A DNA stretch of 64,000 bases from an uncultured Saprospiraceae bacterium (GCA_937981555.1 CALJOK010000022.1:1-64000), one strand, 5' to 3'; positions 52,466-62,216 are shown, counted from the first letter of the stretch. Numbers and translations: made by a program. Notes: generated by a model from the sequence alone, not told the origin.

Positions 52466-53872
52466 ATGAAAAATACTTACAGCGTTTTAATCACCATTCT
52501 TTTTATTTTCTTCACAAGCACTTTGCAGGGACAATTTATTCTAAATGGAACTGCATCGCAGCTAGATGAGAATTGTTATCAACTTACACCAGCATCACCA
52601 AATGCTATTGCTTCTATTTGGCAAGAAGATCAAATTAATTTGACATCTTCATTTGATCTTCAATTCAATATGAATTTTGGCTGTACAGATATTGGAGCGG
52701 ATGGGATGGTTTTTGTTTTGCATACCAATCCTACTCAACTCGGACAATCAGGAGGAGACATTGGTTATGGTGCTAATTTTATTCCTTCCTTAGCTGTGGA
52801 ATTTGATACCTATGATAATATTGTCAATGCAGACCTTGCTACAGATCATATTGCTATACTTAGAGATGGAATTGTTGATCATAATAATCCAGGTAGTTTG
52901 GCGGGTCCAATTAATGCTAGTTCTACGGTAAGTAACATTGAGGATTGTAATTATCATCCGGTAAGAATTATTTGGGATGCTGACAACATGATATTGGATG
53001 TATATTTTGATTGTATATTTCGATTGAGTTATTCAGGTGATATAATCAACGATATTTTTGGAGGAGATCCGATGGTCTATTGGGGATTTACGGGATCTAC
53101 AGGAGGAAAAACTAATGTCCAATCTATATGTTTTGATGCTGTTGAAAGCACAGTAACTTCGACTAATCAAACTTTTAGTATATGCGAAGGAGTCGATATT
53201 CAATTAAATGGATCGTTACAAAATGCAGATTATTTATGGATGCCAAATACTGATTTGAATAATCCAAATATCAGTAATCCTATTGCTTCTCCTTCGGGAA
53301 ATATTACTTACATAGGTACTGGAGTGGATCAATGTGAGAATGAATTTATCGACACCTTTAATATTATCGTTAACACTTTAGAGATTAATTTTGAACTTCA
53401 GCCTGCTTTTTCTGATACCATTCTTTGTAATGGAGAATTACTAAATCTTACTTTACAAACAGATTCTAATAATGAAATTGTTTGGCAAGATGGTTCTACA
53501 GATAATTCTTTTACGATATCTCAAGCAGGTTCATATGAGGTAATGATTGGAAATGATTGTGCTGAAACAGTCGTCAATTTGGAAGTGGAAAGTGGTAATT
53601 GTTTAGTGACTATGCCTAATGTTTTTACGCCTGATTTTGATGGAATAAATGATTTTTTTGGACCTGTATCTGAAGGTGCTGTTGAGGTGCTTCAATTCAA
53701 AATATTCAACCGTTGGGGCGAAGTCGTATTTAATGAGAATACTTCACAAGGTTGGGATGGTAAATATAAAGACAAAGCTGCGCCTAGTGATGTTTATGTT
53801 TACACGATTGAATTTATTAAAGGAAATGGCGCTAAAGAGCTTATGTCTGGTGATGTTACTTTGATTAGATAA
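52466..53872 (+). CDS. L-type lectin domain protein with T9SS type B sorting domain
   Basis: A 468-aa secreted protein. Signal peptide about 1-22 (ILFIFFTSTLQGQ). Residues about 25-228 match a bacterial L-type (legume-like) lectin: FDLQFNMNFGCTDIGADGMV, FVLHTNPTQLGQSGGDIGYG, the metal-site strand LAVEFDTYDNI then DHIAIL, and VRIIWDADNMILDVYFDC. These bind glycans with Ca/Mn. Then an Ig/PKD-like linker (about 230-375) and a gliding-motility-type sorting domain (MPNVFTPDFDGINDFF, FKIFNRWGEVVFNENTS, QGWDGKYKDKAAPSDVYVYT). It is likely a surface glycan-binding adhesin. Monocistronic; a hairpin lies about 190 bases downstream. Confidence 0.93.
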   Translation: MKNTYSVLITILFIFFTSTLQGQFILNGTASQLDENCYQLTPASPNAIASIWQEDQINLTSSFDLQFNMNFGCTDIGADGMVFVLHTNPTQLGQSGGDIGYGANFIPSLAVEFDTYDNIVNADLATDHIAILRDGIVDHNNPGSLAGPINASSTVSNIEDCNYHPVRIIWDADNMILDVYFDCIFRLSYSGDIINDIFGGDPMVYWGFTGSTGGKTNVQSICFDAVESTVTSTNQTFSICEGVDIQLNGSLQNADYLWMPNTDLNNPNISNPIASPSGNITYIGTGVDQCENEFIDTFNIIVNTLEINFELQPAFSDTILCNGELLNLTLQTDSNNEIVWQDGSTDNSFTISQAGSYEVMIGNDCAETVVNLEVESGNCLVTMPNVFTPDFDGINDFFGPVSEGAVEVLQFKIFNRWGEVVFNENTSQGWDGKYKDKAAPSDVYVYTIEFIKGNGAKELMSGDVTLIR

Positions 53873-54504
53873 AATTTATTTTTGATATTTTAGTTGTGTG
53901 ATACAACGACGTTTTTAAAAATAATAATAGCACATAAGAGCATGTTATTATTTTGCCATCCTGAAAATCAATACATTATGAATCTTACGTCTAGTTTAAT
54001 TTTCATTTAGTTGAAAACTAGAAAATAGCCTAACAAAATTCCTCTGAATTTTATTAAAATTTTTGGAATGATCATAACTCATTTTTTTTTTAATATAAGT
54101 TATGATCATTCTATTTTTCTCCAAAATACATTTACCCATTGGTAAGTCCTTGCCACTATTGGGTTTATTAATCAATCTTCTTCATAGAGGAATTCAATGA
54201 TAATAAGAATTATGGTTGTATTCTAGAATGTGAAAAATTACCTACGAATATTATTTTTTTTAAATTTTAATTTTGTCTATATTTGTAGTCTTACCCAATG
54301 ATTCGAATATTCATATTCAAGCTAAATGTTAAAATTTTCGTATGTTCTAGGTAAACTTACCTACCGTACCCAAAACCATTTTAATAATTCATAGTAACCA
54401 CTTAAATCTGAGTATAGGTTTACTGTGTCCATGCTATTGATTCTAATTGATTCAATAGTGGGATATATGTAATTTTTTATTAATATTCTAATAAACAGAA
54501 AACA
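53873..54504. other. Gene-free region
   Basis: About 630 AT-rich bases containing the hairpin at 54066-54111 and a lone TATATTTG box (54278-54285) that could start the methyltransferase-GNAT operon with a long leader. No open frame. Confidence 0.5.
54066..54111. terminator. Hairpin with TGATCA arms
   Basis: GAATGATCATAACT (54066-54079) pairs perfectly with AGTTATGATCATTC (54098-54111), followed by TATTTTTCT. It probably ends transcription of the lectin gene. Confidence 0.65.
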
Positions 54505-55119
54505 TTGATTAAGAAAATTAAAAGAATACCAAAAGCACTAATTCATAGAGGTAAGATCTTAATGGAAAAGATGAATGGATTAGATTTCACTAAACACCAT
54601 ATGGTAGATGAGTTAGGTTTTTCTGATGATATTGCCAAAGCTTATTCACCTTCATCTGAAGAGGAGTTGAGTAACATCTTACGGCAATTGGATATAAAGT
54701 CAACGGATAGTGTTTTAGACTTTGGATCTGGTAAGGGATCAGCTATGGTCATTATGTCTAAATTCAATTTTAGTTATATCGCTGGGGTAGAACTTTCAGA
54801 ACGGTTAATTAAAATTTGTAAGAAAAACTTTTCCAAACTTGGGTTAGAAAAGATGGGAGTCTTTCATAGCAACGCCATGGAATTTAAGGAACTAGATCGC
54901 TTTACACATTTTTTTCTTTTCAATCCTTTTCCAGAACCTGTGTTAAAAGGAGTGCTTCAAAATATTCAGGAATCGTATCAAAATAATCCAAGAGAAATCA
55001 CCATTATTTATAATTGTGCAAGGCTTAGGAATATGATAAGTGATCATCCACTCTTTGAGGAAATAAAAGAAATTAAAGGCAAGGATTGGGATTGCGTTAT
55101 ATTCTCCAATAGATCATAA
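54505..55119 (+). CDS. Class I SAM-dependent methyltransferase-like protein
   Basis: A 204-aa protein starting at TTG 54505; the first ATG is at 54562 (MEKMNGLDFTKHHMVDELGF), so the true start is uncertain and the basic N-terminus (IKKIKRIPKALIHRGKI) may or may not be translated. The SAM-binding motif I is VLDFGSGKGSAMVI (about residues 73-86) and motif II lies near IAGVELSERLIK; FFLFNPFPEPV resembles the catalytic-loop region of N-methyltransferases. The layout fits a small Rossmann methyltransferase. The GNAT gene starts 20 bases downstream, so the two form an operon; the shared substrate could be a sugar or lipid of the surface (inference). Confidence 0.8.
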   Translation: MIKKIKRIPKALIHRGKILMEKMNGLDFTKHHMVDELGFSDDIAKAYSPSSEEELSNILRQLDIKSTDSVLDFGSGKGSAMVIMSKFNFSYIAGVELSERLIKICKKNFSKLGLEKMGVFHSNAMEFKELDRFTHFFLFNPFPEPVLKGVLQNIQESYQNNPREITIIYNCARLRNMISDHPLFEEIKEIKGKDWDCVIFSNRS

Positions 55120-55139
55120 TAAAGAGAACCATTGACTAA

Positions 55140-56741
55140 ATGAAATTTAAGAATATTCAATCTTATCGATCAGAAGAGGCGCTAAAATTAATTAATTCTG
55201 ATATTTTTGTTAAAAAGTGGCAGACACTCGCTGCCGATTTACCCGTTTATTGTCGGATGCAGGAAGCAGAAATGCTTTCTGTGTGGTACAAGCATTATTC
55301 AGTTGTTTTCGAACCTGTAATTTTTACAGCATTCAACGATTCTGATGAATTGGTTGGATTTCTAGGAATGGTTTGGGATGAGAAAAAACAAGAATTAAGA
55401 CACGCTGGACATCCACAATATCATGGATGGTTAGCAAAACCAGATATTGAAATTTCCTTTCTTCAACAAGTACTTCGATACATCCGTAATGAATTTCCAA
55501 TTCGGAATTTGTCGTGGTCAGTCTTACCTCCTGGTCTTTCTGTAGATACCTTTCGATCAGCCTTAGGTTCCGATATGTATATGACGTGTCAGGAAACAGT
55601 TTCTCCTATGTGGAGCCTTCAAGTTTCTACAAAACTTAAGAAATTATTAAAAAATAAATCCATTAAATCCAATTTTAATCGGTATAAACGACTAGGTAAT
55701 TTTCGTTTTGAAATCATCGATGATCCTGAATATCTACGAAAGGTACTTCACATTGCAAAAAATCAAATTGATTTTAGAAAGGAGGCAGTTAACAATGTAC
55801 TCCCTTTCAAAAGCGATCCGATTAAGATAGATTATTATTGTGAGCAGCTATTAATACCGGAAACAATATTACCAGTAGCACTTTGGTTGGATGATCAACT
55901 TCTTTCCTTTAATATGGGAATCATGTCTAATAACTATTTCCAAGGACGAGTGACAAGTTTTGATCCGTCTGAATATAGGTATTCACCTGGGACTTTATTG
56001 TTTATCAGATTGAGTGAATATTTAACTGAAAAGGGTTTTGAAATTTTCGACTTAACCCCTGGGTCGAATAGCTACAAAGATCGTTTTTCGGATACGAATG
56101 TTGGCTTACATAAGCCAACTATTCATTTCTCAAATATTGATTTTAAAAGCACCTTGTTAAAACAACAATTTGTTAAAGGCTCTCGAAAATTATTAATTGA
56201 CAAGTTAGGTTTTAACATACAAAAGACCCGAAAATGGCAAACCAATTTAAAAGAATTGCCACAAAAAATTAACAACATCCGAAAAAGAAAAATTCGGGTA
56301 AATATTAAAAAAGGTATTTCTCGTTTTAATCAACCTAAATTAATCCACATAGAACGATCTAATATTCCTACAGCCCCTTTGAACGCTAAGATGGTAAAAA
56401 GTCAACAATATGAAGACTTACAAAAATACACCGGTACCCAACCTTTCTTGACTAGAAGAGGACTCTTAATTGATGCAATGAAAAAATTTGCTGCTGGAGA
56501 AATTCTTTATTCTGTTGCTGATGACGAAAAATTACTTTGGTATGTCTGGCGGAAGAAGGTAAAAGGTGAAATTAAGATTGATAAATATTCAATCCCTGTT
56601 CAAGAAGACGGAGTATTGCTGTACGATTTGTATCAATCTCATTCTCCTAATTCGGATGAGTTCATTAACAATATCTCGGAAATTATACCGCTGCTTGACT
56701 TGAAAGATGTGGACAATATTTATTTATTAGAAAAGACTTAA
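55140..56741 (+). CDS. GNAT-family (BioF2/FemAB-like) acetyltransferase, two-domain
   Basis: A 533-aa cytoplasmic protein. Residues about 1-365 form a duplicated GNAT fold of the BioF2/CelD type: WYKHYSVVFEPVIFTAFNDS, HAGHPQYHGWLAKPDIEISF, YRKLLKN-like basic stretch, VALWLDDQLLSFNMGIMSNN, SEYRYSPGTLLFIRLSEYLT and GFEIFDLTPGSNSYKDRFS, the typical 'sNYF.GR..SFDP...YSPG..L' C-terminal block. Residues about 375-533 are an extra domain (QYEDLQKYTGTQPFLTRRGL, KIDKYSIPVQEDGVLLYDLY) I cannot name. Such enzymes act in polysaccharide or lipid acylation, e.g. cellulose/capsule biosynthesis. Paired with the methyltransferase upstream (20-base gap). Confidence 0.82.
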   Translation: MKFKNIQSYRSEEALKLINSDIFVKKWQTLAADLPVYCRMQEAEMLSVWYKHYSVVFEPVIFTAFNDSDELVGFLGMVWDEKKQELRHAGHPQYHGWLAKPDIEISFLQQVLRYIRNEFPIRNLSWSVLPPGLSVDTFRSALGSDMYMTCQETVSPMWSLQVSTKLKKLLKNKSIKSNFNRYKRLGNFRFEIIDDPEYLRKVLHIAKNQIDFRKEAVNNVLPFKSDPIKIDYYCEQLLIPETILPVALWLDDQLLSFNMGIMSNNYFQGRVTSFDPSEYRYSPGTLLFIRLSEYLTEKGFEIFDLTPGSNSYKDRFSDTNVGLHKPTIHFSNIDFKSTLLKQQFVKGSRKLLIDKLGFNIQKTRKWQTNLKELPQKINNIRKRKIRVNIKKGISRFNQPKLIHIERSNIPTAPLNAKMVKSQQYEDLQKYTGTQPFLTRRGLLIDAMKKFAAGEILYSVADDEKLLWYVWRKKVKGEIKIDKYSIPVQEDGVLLYDLYQSHSPNSDEFINNISEIIPLLDLKDVDNIYLLEKT

Positions 56742-56803
56742 TACACATTTGAAAGAAAAAGGTATTATTGACAAAGTGCGATAATGATTCGAACGGATTC
56801 CAT

Positions 56804-57628
56804 CTAAATTTTATTAATCAAATGAATACTACTATTTTTATTTGAATCAATAATTTGTAAAGTATAAATTCCACTCGGAAGGTTTTTAATATTTATAACA
56901 TTACTTTTACGTTCTTCTAAAATCAAGATTCCTTGTTGATTAAAAAGACTGATCTTGAAAGGTATTTTATAATCATTTGCTTTTATAAAAACAAAATTAG
57001 AAGAAGGATTGGGATAAACTTGAATTTCATTTTCTTGAGAATCAAGGTCGGAGATAGGAGTGGTAGTACTCAATTCTAATTTATCAACAATAAAATCAGA
57101 ATAAGCATTTGTTACATTTAATGGATGTTGTACTCGGAGAGAAATTTGGATTTTTATGGAATCTAATAGAGTGTGATTTAGTGGAATGTAAATAGTTTCT
57201 GCTCCATTTGTAGTTGGGCCAAATTCCCAAAATCCTATTTCTTGATAAGTATTATTATTTTTTTCAAGAACTCTAATCAACGCTTTTCCAAAGCCTGACC
57301 AACTAGTATCCATTCGAATCAATGCAGATAATTCTTGATAAATATTATCAGGCATTAAAGTTGTCTCCGCTAAAAAATCAGGATCATGACCATTAATATT
57401 TTTATACATTCTTAAAGAATAACCTCCTTCAAGAACATTGTTTTCTATTTTTTCAAAATGACTTCCTCTATCTATTACAGGTATGATAGTGTCGCTATAC
57501 ATTTTCCAACCGAGGGGTTCTTCTCTACCATTCACCATTTCCCAATTTTCAAAATTAGGATTAGATATTTGTCCAATACAATTATTAAATAACAATACAA
57601 TTACAAAAAAAGAAAGTATAATTTTCAT
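56804..57628 (-). CDS. Small T9SS type A cargo protein
   Basis: A 274-aa secreted protein. Signal peptide about 1-19 (ILSFFVIVLLFNNCIGQ). The central domain (about 20-195) is a beta-sandwich like a CBM/PCMD-type carbohydrate-binding domain: NPNFENWEMVNGREEPLGWK, YSLRMYKNINGHDPDFLAET, YIPLNHTLLDSIKIQISLRV and YSDFIVDKLELS, the usual 'F..WE...G..EP..W' jelly-roll pattern. The C-terminus is a type A sorting domain (IQVYPNPSSNFVFIKAND ... SGIYTLQIID). It probably binds glycans at the surface. Monocistronic. Confidence 0.88.
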   Translation of the reverse strand: MKIILSFFVIVLLFNNCIGQISNPNFENWEMVNGREEPLGWKMYSDTIIPVIDRGSHFEKIENNVLEGGYSLRMYKNINGHDPDFLAETTLMPDNIYQELSALIRMDTSWSGFGKALIRVLEKNNNTYQEIGFWEFGPTTNGAETIYIPLNHTLLDSIKIQISLRVQHPLNVTNAYSDFIVDKLELSTTTPISDLDSQENEIQVYPNPSSNFVFIKANDYKIPFKISLFNQQGILILEERKSNVINIKNLPSGIYTLQIIDSNKNSSIHLINKI

Positions 57629-57794
57629 AATCTGAAATTCTTTTTGATTACTAACTTAAGACAACTTCAACGGTAAATTTAATTCTAAATTAATTTACAA
57701 TGAAAACTAAATAATCATATTTGTCAGGTTTTAAAATTAAGATAAAAGCTTCCTAAATATAGTTTATCTTTTGTTTAGAATATTTTTTGATTAA

Positions 57795-59117
57795 TTATTT
57801 CGCAGAATTATTCTGACGTGCCATCCAGCCCATCAAGGTAACCGGATTTCCATTGGATAAAACCGGAGTCCCGTCATAATCTAATTGACATTTATTAGTG
57901 TGAGAATATATCCAGGAAAAATGCCCATGGTAATGAAAATCATTCCCTCCAAATTGATTAGAAATATCTACTACATGATCAAAAAGGGAAAGGTGAGTAT
58001 TTTTTGCATTTGCTTTCACCAACCTTTTGTAAACAGGAACTACAGTTTCTTCGACAGGACAAACAGGATCATCTTTGGAATGAATAAACCAAATCGGAAC
58101 ATTTTTAATAGTCTGGATTTGTTCATTGGTAATGTGTTTGGCTTGATAGGCCAGAGCACTCGGGAACCCAGCTGCAAAATATTCAGGATGGAGTAGGATT
58201 AACTTTAAAGTCATATAGCCTCCGTTAGAGCACCCTCCAACATAAATCCGATTGTCATCTACTTGAGGATTTCTTTTTACATAGTCTTTGATTAATTCCA
58301 TTAAACTCTCATTGTACTTATCATTGACTTCACCGGTGGTATATTTTCCTTCACCGTTGTCCATCCAAAAGCTAGGCGTTTGAGGGACTAAAACATAAGC
58401 ACCTCCAAAGTAGGCTTGAATTTCTGGTGAAGCATAATTTGCAGCCCGATTTGCAAGTAGTGCAATGGAAGGATCTGTACCACCTTCTCCAGCTCCATGT
58501 AACCAAATAATCAATGGTGATTTTTTCTCTGAGTGTGGAGGAACATAATCTGCATAGGTAAGTTGAATATCTTTATTTGTAAAGCGACCTGATAAATCAA
58601 ATTTGTCAACCAAAGGAATAATTCTATTTTTTTCTTTGTTCCAAATATGACTATTGCTTTTATTCGTAATGGTCAATTGAAAATCAACCCATTGGTTTCC
58701 ATTGCAAATTGGATTACCTCCAAAATACATAATAGGTGAATTGATGCTTTCAAATGGAGCTGTATATAAGACTAGAGTCAAATGGTTTCCTTTGTCAACT
58801 CTCTTAGCTTTGTCATCCGAAACATAAGCTAATAGAACTTTTAATTTCCCATTAGCTTCTGCTGGATTTAATTCTTGACAGGTAGTGCCCCTTTTTACAT
58901 CGACATGATAATTCTTACTATCTACGGTGGAAATACTGTCATCCAATGAAAGGATGATTTTGCTAGCTGCCGCTCCCCAATCGAATCCTTCAACCACTAA
59001 GGTGTATTCTCCATTGGTGATTTTTTGATTTACTTTGGACGTAGTTTGTTGATTGTTAGACATAGCAATTGTTGGGAGTAAAAATATTAGTAGAATTAGG
59101 ATTGGAAGGTTTTTCAT
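57795..59117 (-). CDS. Secreted alpha/beta hydrolase (prolyl-oligopeptidase/feruloyl-esterase-like)
   Basis: A 440-aa secreted enzyme. Signal peptide about 1-19 (LILLIFLLPTIAMS). An N-terminal about 130-residue Ig-like/CBM domain (TNGEYTLVVEGFDWGAAASK) precedes an alpha/beta hydrolase: oxyanion strand PLIIWLHGAGEGGTDPS, nucleophile Ser297 in YVGGCSNGGYMT, acid in HSKDDPVCP and His in FHYHGHFSW. Such two-domain secreted hydrolases act on polysaccharide esters (feruloyl/acetyl xylan) or peptides; which one cannot be told. No sorting domain or lipobox. A minus-strand -7 box (TACATTTG) lies 44 bases upstream of the ATG. Confidence 0.88.
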   Translation of the reverse strand: MKNLPILILLIFLLPTIAMSNNQQTTSKVNQKITNGEYTLVVEGFDWGAAASKIILSLDDSISTVDSKNYHVDVKRGTTCQELNPAEANGKLKVLLAYVSDDKAKRVDKGNHLTLVLYTAPFESINSPIMYFGGNPICNGNQWVDFQLTITNKSNSHIWNKEKNRIIPLVDKFDLSGRFTNKDIQLTYADYVPPHSEKKSPLIIWLHGAGEGGTDPSIALLANRAANYASPEIQAYFGGAYVLVPQTPSFWMDNGEGKYTTGEVNDKYNESLMELIKDYVKRNPQVDDNRIYVGGCSNGGYMTLKLILLHPEYFAAGFPSALAYQAKHITNEQIQTIKNVPIWFIHSKDDPVCPVEETVVPVYKRLVKANAKNTHLSLFDHVVDISNQFGGNDFHYHGHFSWIYSHTNKCQLDYDGTPVLSNGNPVTLMGWMARQNNSAK

Positions 59118-59160
59118 TATTTTATTTTTACCGTTAAATTAAGATAATAATTTTTGATTG

Positions 59161-59168
59161 CAAATGTA
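59161..59168 (-). promoter_or_regulatory. Putative -7 element TACATTTG for the hydrolase gene
   Basis: Minus-strand TACATTTG, 44 bases before the ATG at 59117. A minus-strand TTG at 59194-59192 is 23 bases away, slightly longer than the usual spacing. Confidence 0.45.
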
Positions 59169-59236
59169 AAGTTGAATAAATAGAGTAGGGGCAAAATTAG
59201 AAAACTGCTAATTCGATTTTCTATTATAAATATCAT

Positions 59237-60421
59237 TTAATCAAAATCAATATTTAATCTAATCATTTCTTCTCCAAATTTATTAATCAAAACTTGGCCA
59301 TTAGTCAAAATGGAAGCAGAAGGTATCCCTATATTAAATTTGATTAAAATAGATTTTTGATAATTCATTTTACCATCAAAAGTATGGAAGACGTAACAGC
59401 TACTTTTATTTAAATAGACTTGATCGAATGCGATAACTTGATCAGCAGAAATAGATTTGAAGATAGTTCGATCACCGACTCTTGTAGATGGAATTTGTGA
59501 AATATTTGAGATGTTCAAATCGCCATCTAGTAAAAAATACAATGGTACGATTTGCTTTTCCGGAGGTAGGTTGAAATCAATATCCGATGATATTTTTACT
59601 GCGAATTTTCCAGATTCCAACAGCGCAATATCATTCGGAAGGGTAACCCTACCAAAAAGTTCCACCTTCTTTTTCAACACATTAAATCTACTATCCAACT
59701 TATAAAAGAAGGCTTCTTGCATTAATTTTTTATCTGGATAAGAAGTGATATGACCAATGACCATGATGTTTCCTTTTTGGTCAAACTCGAAATCAGAAAT
59801 TGTCAGTTCTGATTTGTCGGAGAAAGTTGCCTGGTCCAAGATTGTTCCCTTAGATGAAGTTCGATATAAAATAGATTGCTGGTTTTTGTTGAGTACAAAT
59901 AACAGATGACCGTTAGCATCTAATTTCATAATATCCAGATGACCAGTCCCATAGTTCATGCCGAAATTTTTCGTCCATAATTCATTGCCTTCGTTGTCTA
60001 GTTTTTTGAGAAAACAATCTCTAGCAATGTTAGCAGTATAGCCTTCGAATAAAATATACACACCGTCATCGGTGGGTAAGATATCCTTTAAAGAAACCTT
60101 GCTAAATTGATCAATGATAAATACCCATTTTTCATTGCCATCAAAATCTGTTTTGCGTAAGAATAATCGATTGCTGTATTTAGCATCTATGTATTTGTCA
60201 TCAATGCTGGTGAGGTATAAATGATCTCCATGGATTTCGTGAAAACAACTTTTGTTATCAGAAAGCTTTTTAGAAAAAATTGGTTTTAAATCTTTCATAA
60301 ATTCAAGAGGCTTGGTAGTATCAGCCGAAAGATCTATGATTAGTTTTTTAGGTCCGTGATAACAAGTAGCATTCCCTAGTAAAAGAAATAATAAAAGGAG
60401 ATAGAGTACAGGATTTTTCAT
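59237..60421 (-). CDS. Hypothetical exported beta-propeller-like protein
   Basis: A 394-aa protein from the ATG at 60421 (MKNPVLYLLLLFLLLGNATC); an ATG two codons earlier is equally possible. The signal peptide ends LGNATC, which could be a weak lipobox. The mature part has repeated 'DGNEKWVF / EGNELWTKNFG / DANGHLLFVL / DQKGNIMVIGH' strands, the pattern of PQQ- or SBBP-type propellers, with about five to six blades. No catalytic or sorting domain. The function is unknown, probably an envelope scaffold. Monocistronic; it ends near the start of the divergent hydrolase region. Confidence 0.72.
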   Translation of the reverse strand: MKNPVLYLLLLFLLLGNATCYHGPKKLIIDLSADTTKPLEFMKDLKPIFSKKLSDNKSCFHEIHGDHLYLTSIDDKYIDAKYSNRLFLRKTDFDGNEKWVFIIDQFSKVSLKDILPTDDGVYILFEGYTANIARDCFLKKLDNEGNELWTKNFGMNYGTGHLDIMKLDANGHLLFVLNKNQQSILYRTSSKGTILDQATFSDKSELTISDFEFDQKGNIMVIGHITSYPDKKLMQEAFFYKLDSRFNVLKKKVELFGRVTLPNDIALLESGKFAVKISSDIDFNLPPEKQIVPLYFLLDGDLNISNISQIPSTRVGDRTIFKSISADQVIAFDQVYLNKSSCYVFHTFDGKMNYQKSILIKFNIGIPSASILTNGQVLINKFGEEMIRLNIDFD

Positions 60422-60502
60422 GGTCAAAATTAATCATTTCAACTTACCGTCCCAAACCTCCAAAAAGAAAATAACCATTATCAAAAAACATTTTTTTTTT
60501 AC

Positions 60503-60901
60503 CTAAAAGACATAACCAACTTTTAAAATACCATAGCTAGGAGTTTCAAACGTTAGTCCTACTAAAAATCGATTAATGTCAACAAAAAATCCTGTTGAAA
60601 CATCTAAAAGGAATTCGTCAGTATCGGTCTCCCTGTTCAACATTCCCCCAAGTAAAAGATTAAAATATGGTCTGATTTTCTTCTTATCGGAGAGTATATA
60701 AAAACGACCGCCAAGTAATGCATTGAAATTTTCTTGACTGCCTTCTTCTCCAGAAATAAACGAGCCTTCAATTTTAGCATATGTATAGGATAATTGACTT
60801 TCGATTGCGAAACGAGATGATACAGCATAAGCAGGGTTTACGCCAAAATGAAATCCTAATCCATTATCTAGAATTGGAACACTTAAACCAATGATTGGTG
60901 A
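60503..60901 (-). pseudogene. 5'-truncated outer-membrane beta-barrel gene (C-terminal part)
   Basis: On the minus strand 133 codons are open from the junction to a TAG at 60505-60503: SPIIGLSVPILDNGLGFHFG, VNPAYAVSSRFAIESQLSYT, FNALLGGRFYILSDKKKIRP, YFNLLLGGMLNRETDTDEF, VDINRFLVGLTFETPSYGIL, ending KVGYVF. This is the C-terminal half of a small outer-membrane barrel with a terminal aromatic residue. A stop sits immediately upstream (60902-60904) and there is no start codon or signal peptide, so the 5' end has been lost. Confidence 0.85.
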
Positions 60902-61914
60902 CTAACACCACCGCAGTAAACCTATCTAATCAAATTAATTTTTCTTATGGTTTCCAACAAGAAGATGCACTAGAAGAAACAAGTAATAATTTTGTTTCGA
61001 ATAGGGAAGAGGAGGATAAAAAAGAAGCTTCCATTTCAAAATTATTAGTGATTGAATTAAGTGAAAGTCAAGCTTCCGTTTTGTCAAAAGAAAAGAGTTC
61101 TATTGTTTCAATAACCTCACTTCCGTCCTCAGTCTTTTTTGTGGAAAACCATTTGGAAAATGTAAAATTACCTCAACCAATTTTTTCAAACTTGAAGGTT
61201 AAGAAAAATAATAATCAAAGCAGAATATCTTTGCTAAGCGGATATTCAATTTGGAATATGGGATATGGAAATACAAAACCTGAGCGGGATCAATTTGAAA
61301 AAAATATTGCGTCCTATCATACGGGACTAAATTATATTCACCCACTTAAGAAGAATTTTTCAATTATGGTTGGTCTTCAATACCAGCAATTGAATAGTCA
61401 GTTAGATTGGAATATTACTTTAGATGATTATAAAATAACTTTGACTGATACTATTGTAGAAATAGTAAATAACATAACTACAGGAACTCAAACTGAAGTT
61501 CGAGGTGATATTGACTTTTTCGTTCCTGCTCAGCGAAATGTTCGTCACTTTAATAAAACAAGACTTTTACAAATTCCTTTTGCAGTTGGAAAAACATGGC
61601 AGATAAGAAAATGGCAAGCAGATATTTTACTAGGTGGATCACTTAATATTATTTCTAGAAATGAAGGTCGTACCGTTTATCAAGATGGTTTACAAAACTA
61701 TAATGGTAGCTCAACTGATTTCTTAAATAATCAAATGAAGTTGAATGGTATGCTTTCTGGAAGATTAACTTATCTGCTTAATTCTCATGTTGGAATCACC
61801 ACAGGTGTTCAATTTCAAAAAGGTATTTCCAATTGGAGTAAAGAACAAGATGTAACGATGAGACCAAATATTTTTAATTTGGAAATGGGAGTTACTTATT
61901 CTTTTGGGAATTAA
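60895..61914 (+). pseudogene. 5'-truncated outer-membrane barrel gene (opposite strand)
   Basis: A 339-codon frame opens at TTG 60895, right after an in-frame TGA (60892), with no ATG start and no signal peptide. Content: an acidic low-complexity linker (EDALEETSNNFVSNREEEDK) and, from about residue 110, barrel strands (SLLSGYSIWNMGYGN, FSIMVGLQYQQLNSQLDWN, RLLQIPFAVGKTWQIRKWQA, SGRLTYLLNSHVGITTGVQF, FNLEMGVTYSFGN). It resembles the C-terminal part of Bacteroidota anti-sigma/TM-plus-barrel proteins. Coordinates overlap the minus-strand fragment by 7 bases: both genes end abruptly at the same point, indicating a rearrangement junction. Confidence 0.8.
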
Positions 61915-62216
61915 AAACGGAAGGGAATTCTATAAGGATTGTCTAATGCAAAATCAACTAACGAATAAAAATAAATTTCCTCTTGTTGGGATAATCCTAA
62001 GAAACTACAAGATGAAACGGACTTAACTTAGTTTGAAAAATAACAAAGACTGCTAGCTTGAAAAAGTTAGCAGTCTTTGTATTAATAACTTGTCGCTCGA
62101 GATTATTTTGGAAGTAGAAAGATCTTATCCATTACAATGAGGTGTAGGTAAATTAGATTTTATTTTTCCTAAATATATTTCGTTCAAATTTAAAAGTAGG
62201 GGAGGATATTCATTTG
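61915..62216. other. Convergent intergenic region
   Basis: About 300 bases holding the terminator hairpin at 62045-62078; otherwise nothing recognised. Confidence 0.5.
62045..62078. terminator. Terminator downstream of the truncated barrel gene
   Basis: AAAGACTGCTA pairs with TAGCAGTCTTT around GCTTGAAAAAGT; about 130 bases past the stop at 61914. Confidence 0.8.

Noticed and set aside
60637-60828. 63-aa minus-strand open frame with an ATG
   Set aside because: It lies out of frame with the clearly barrel-like minus-strand reading frame at 60503-60901 and has no recognisable pattern.
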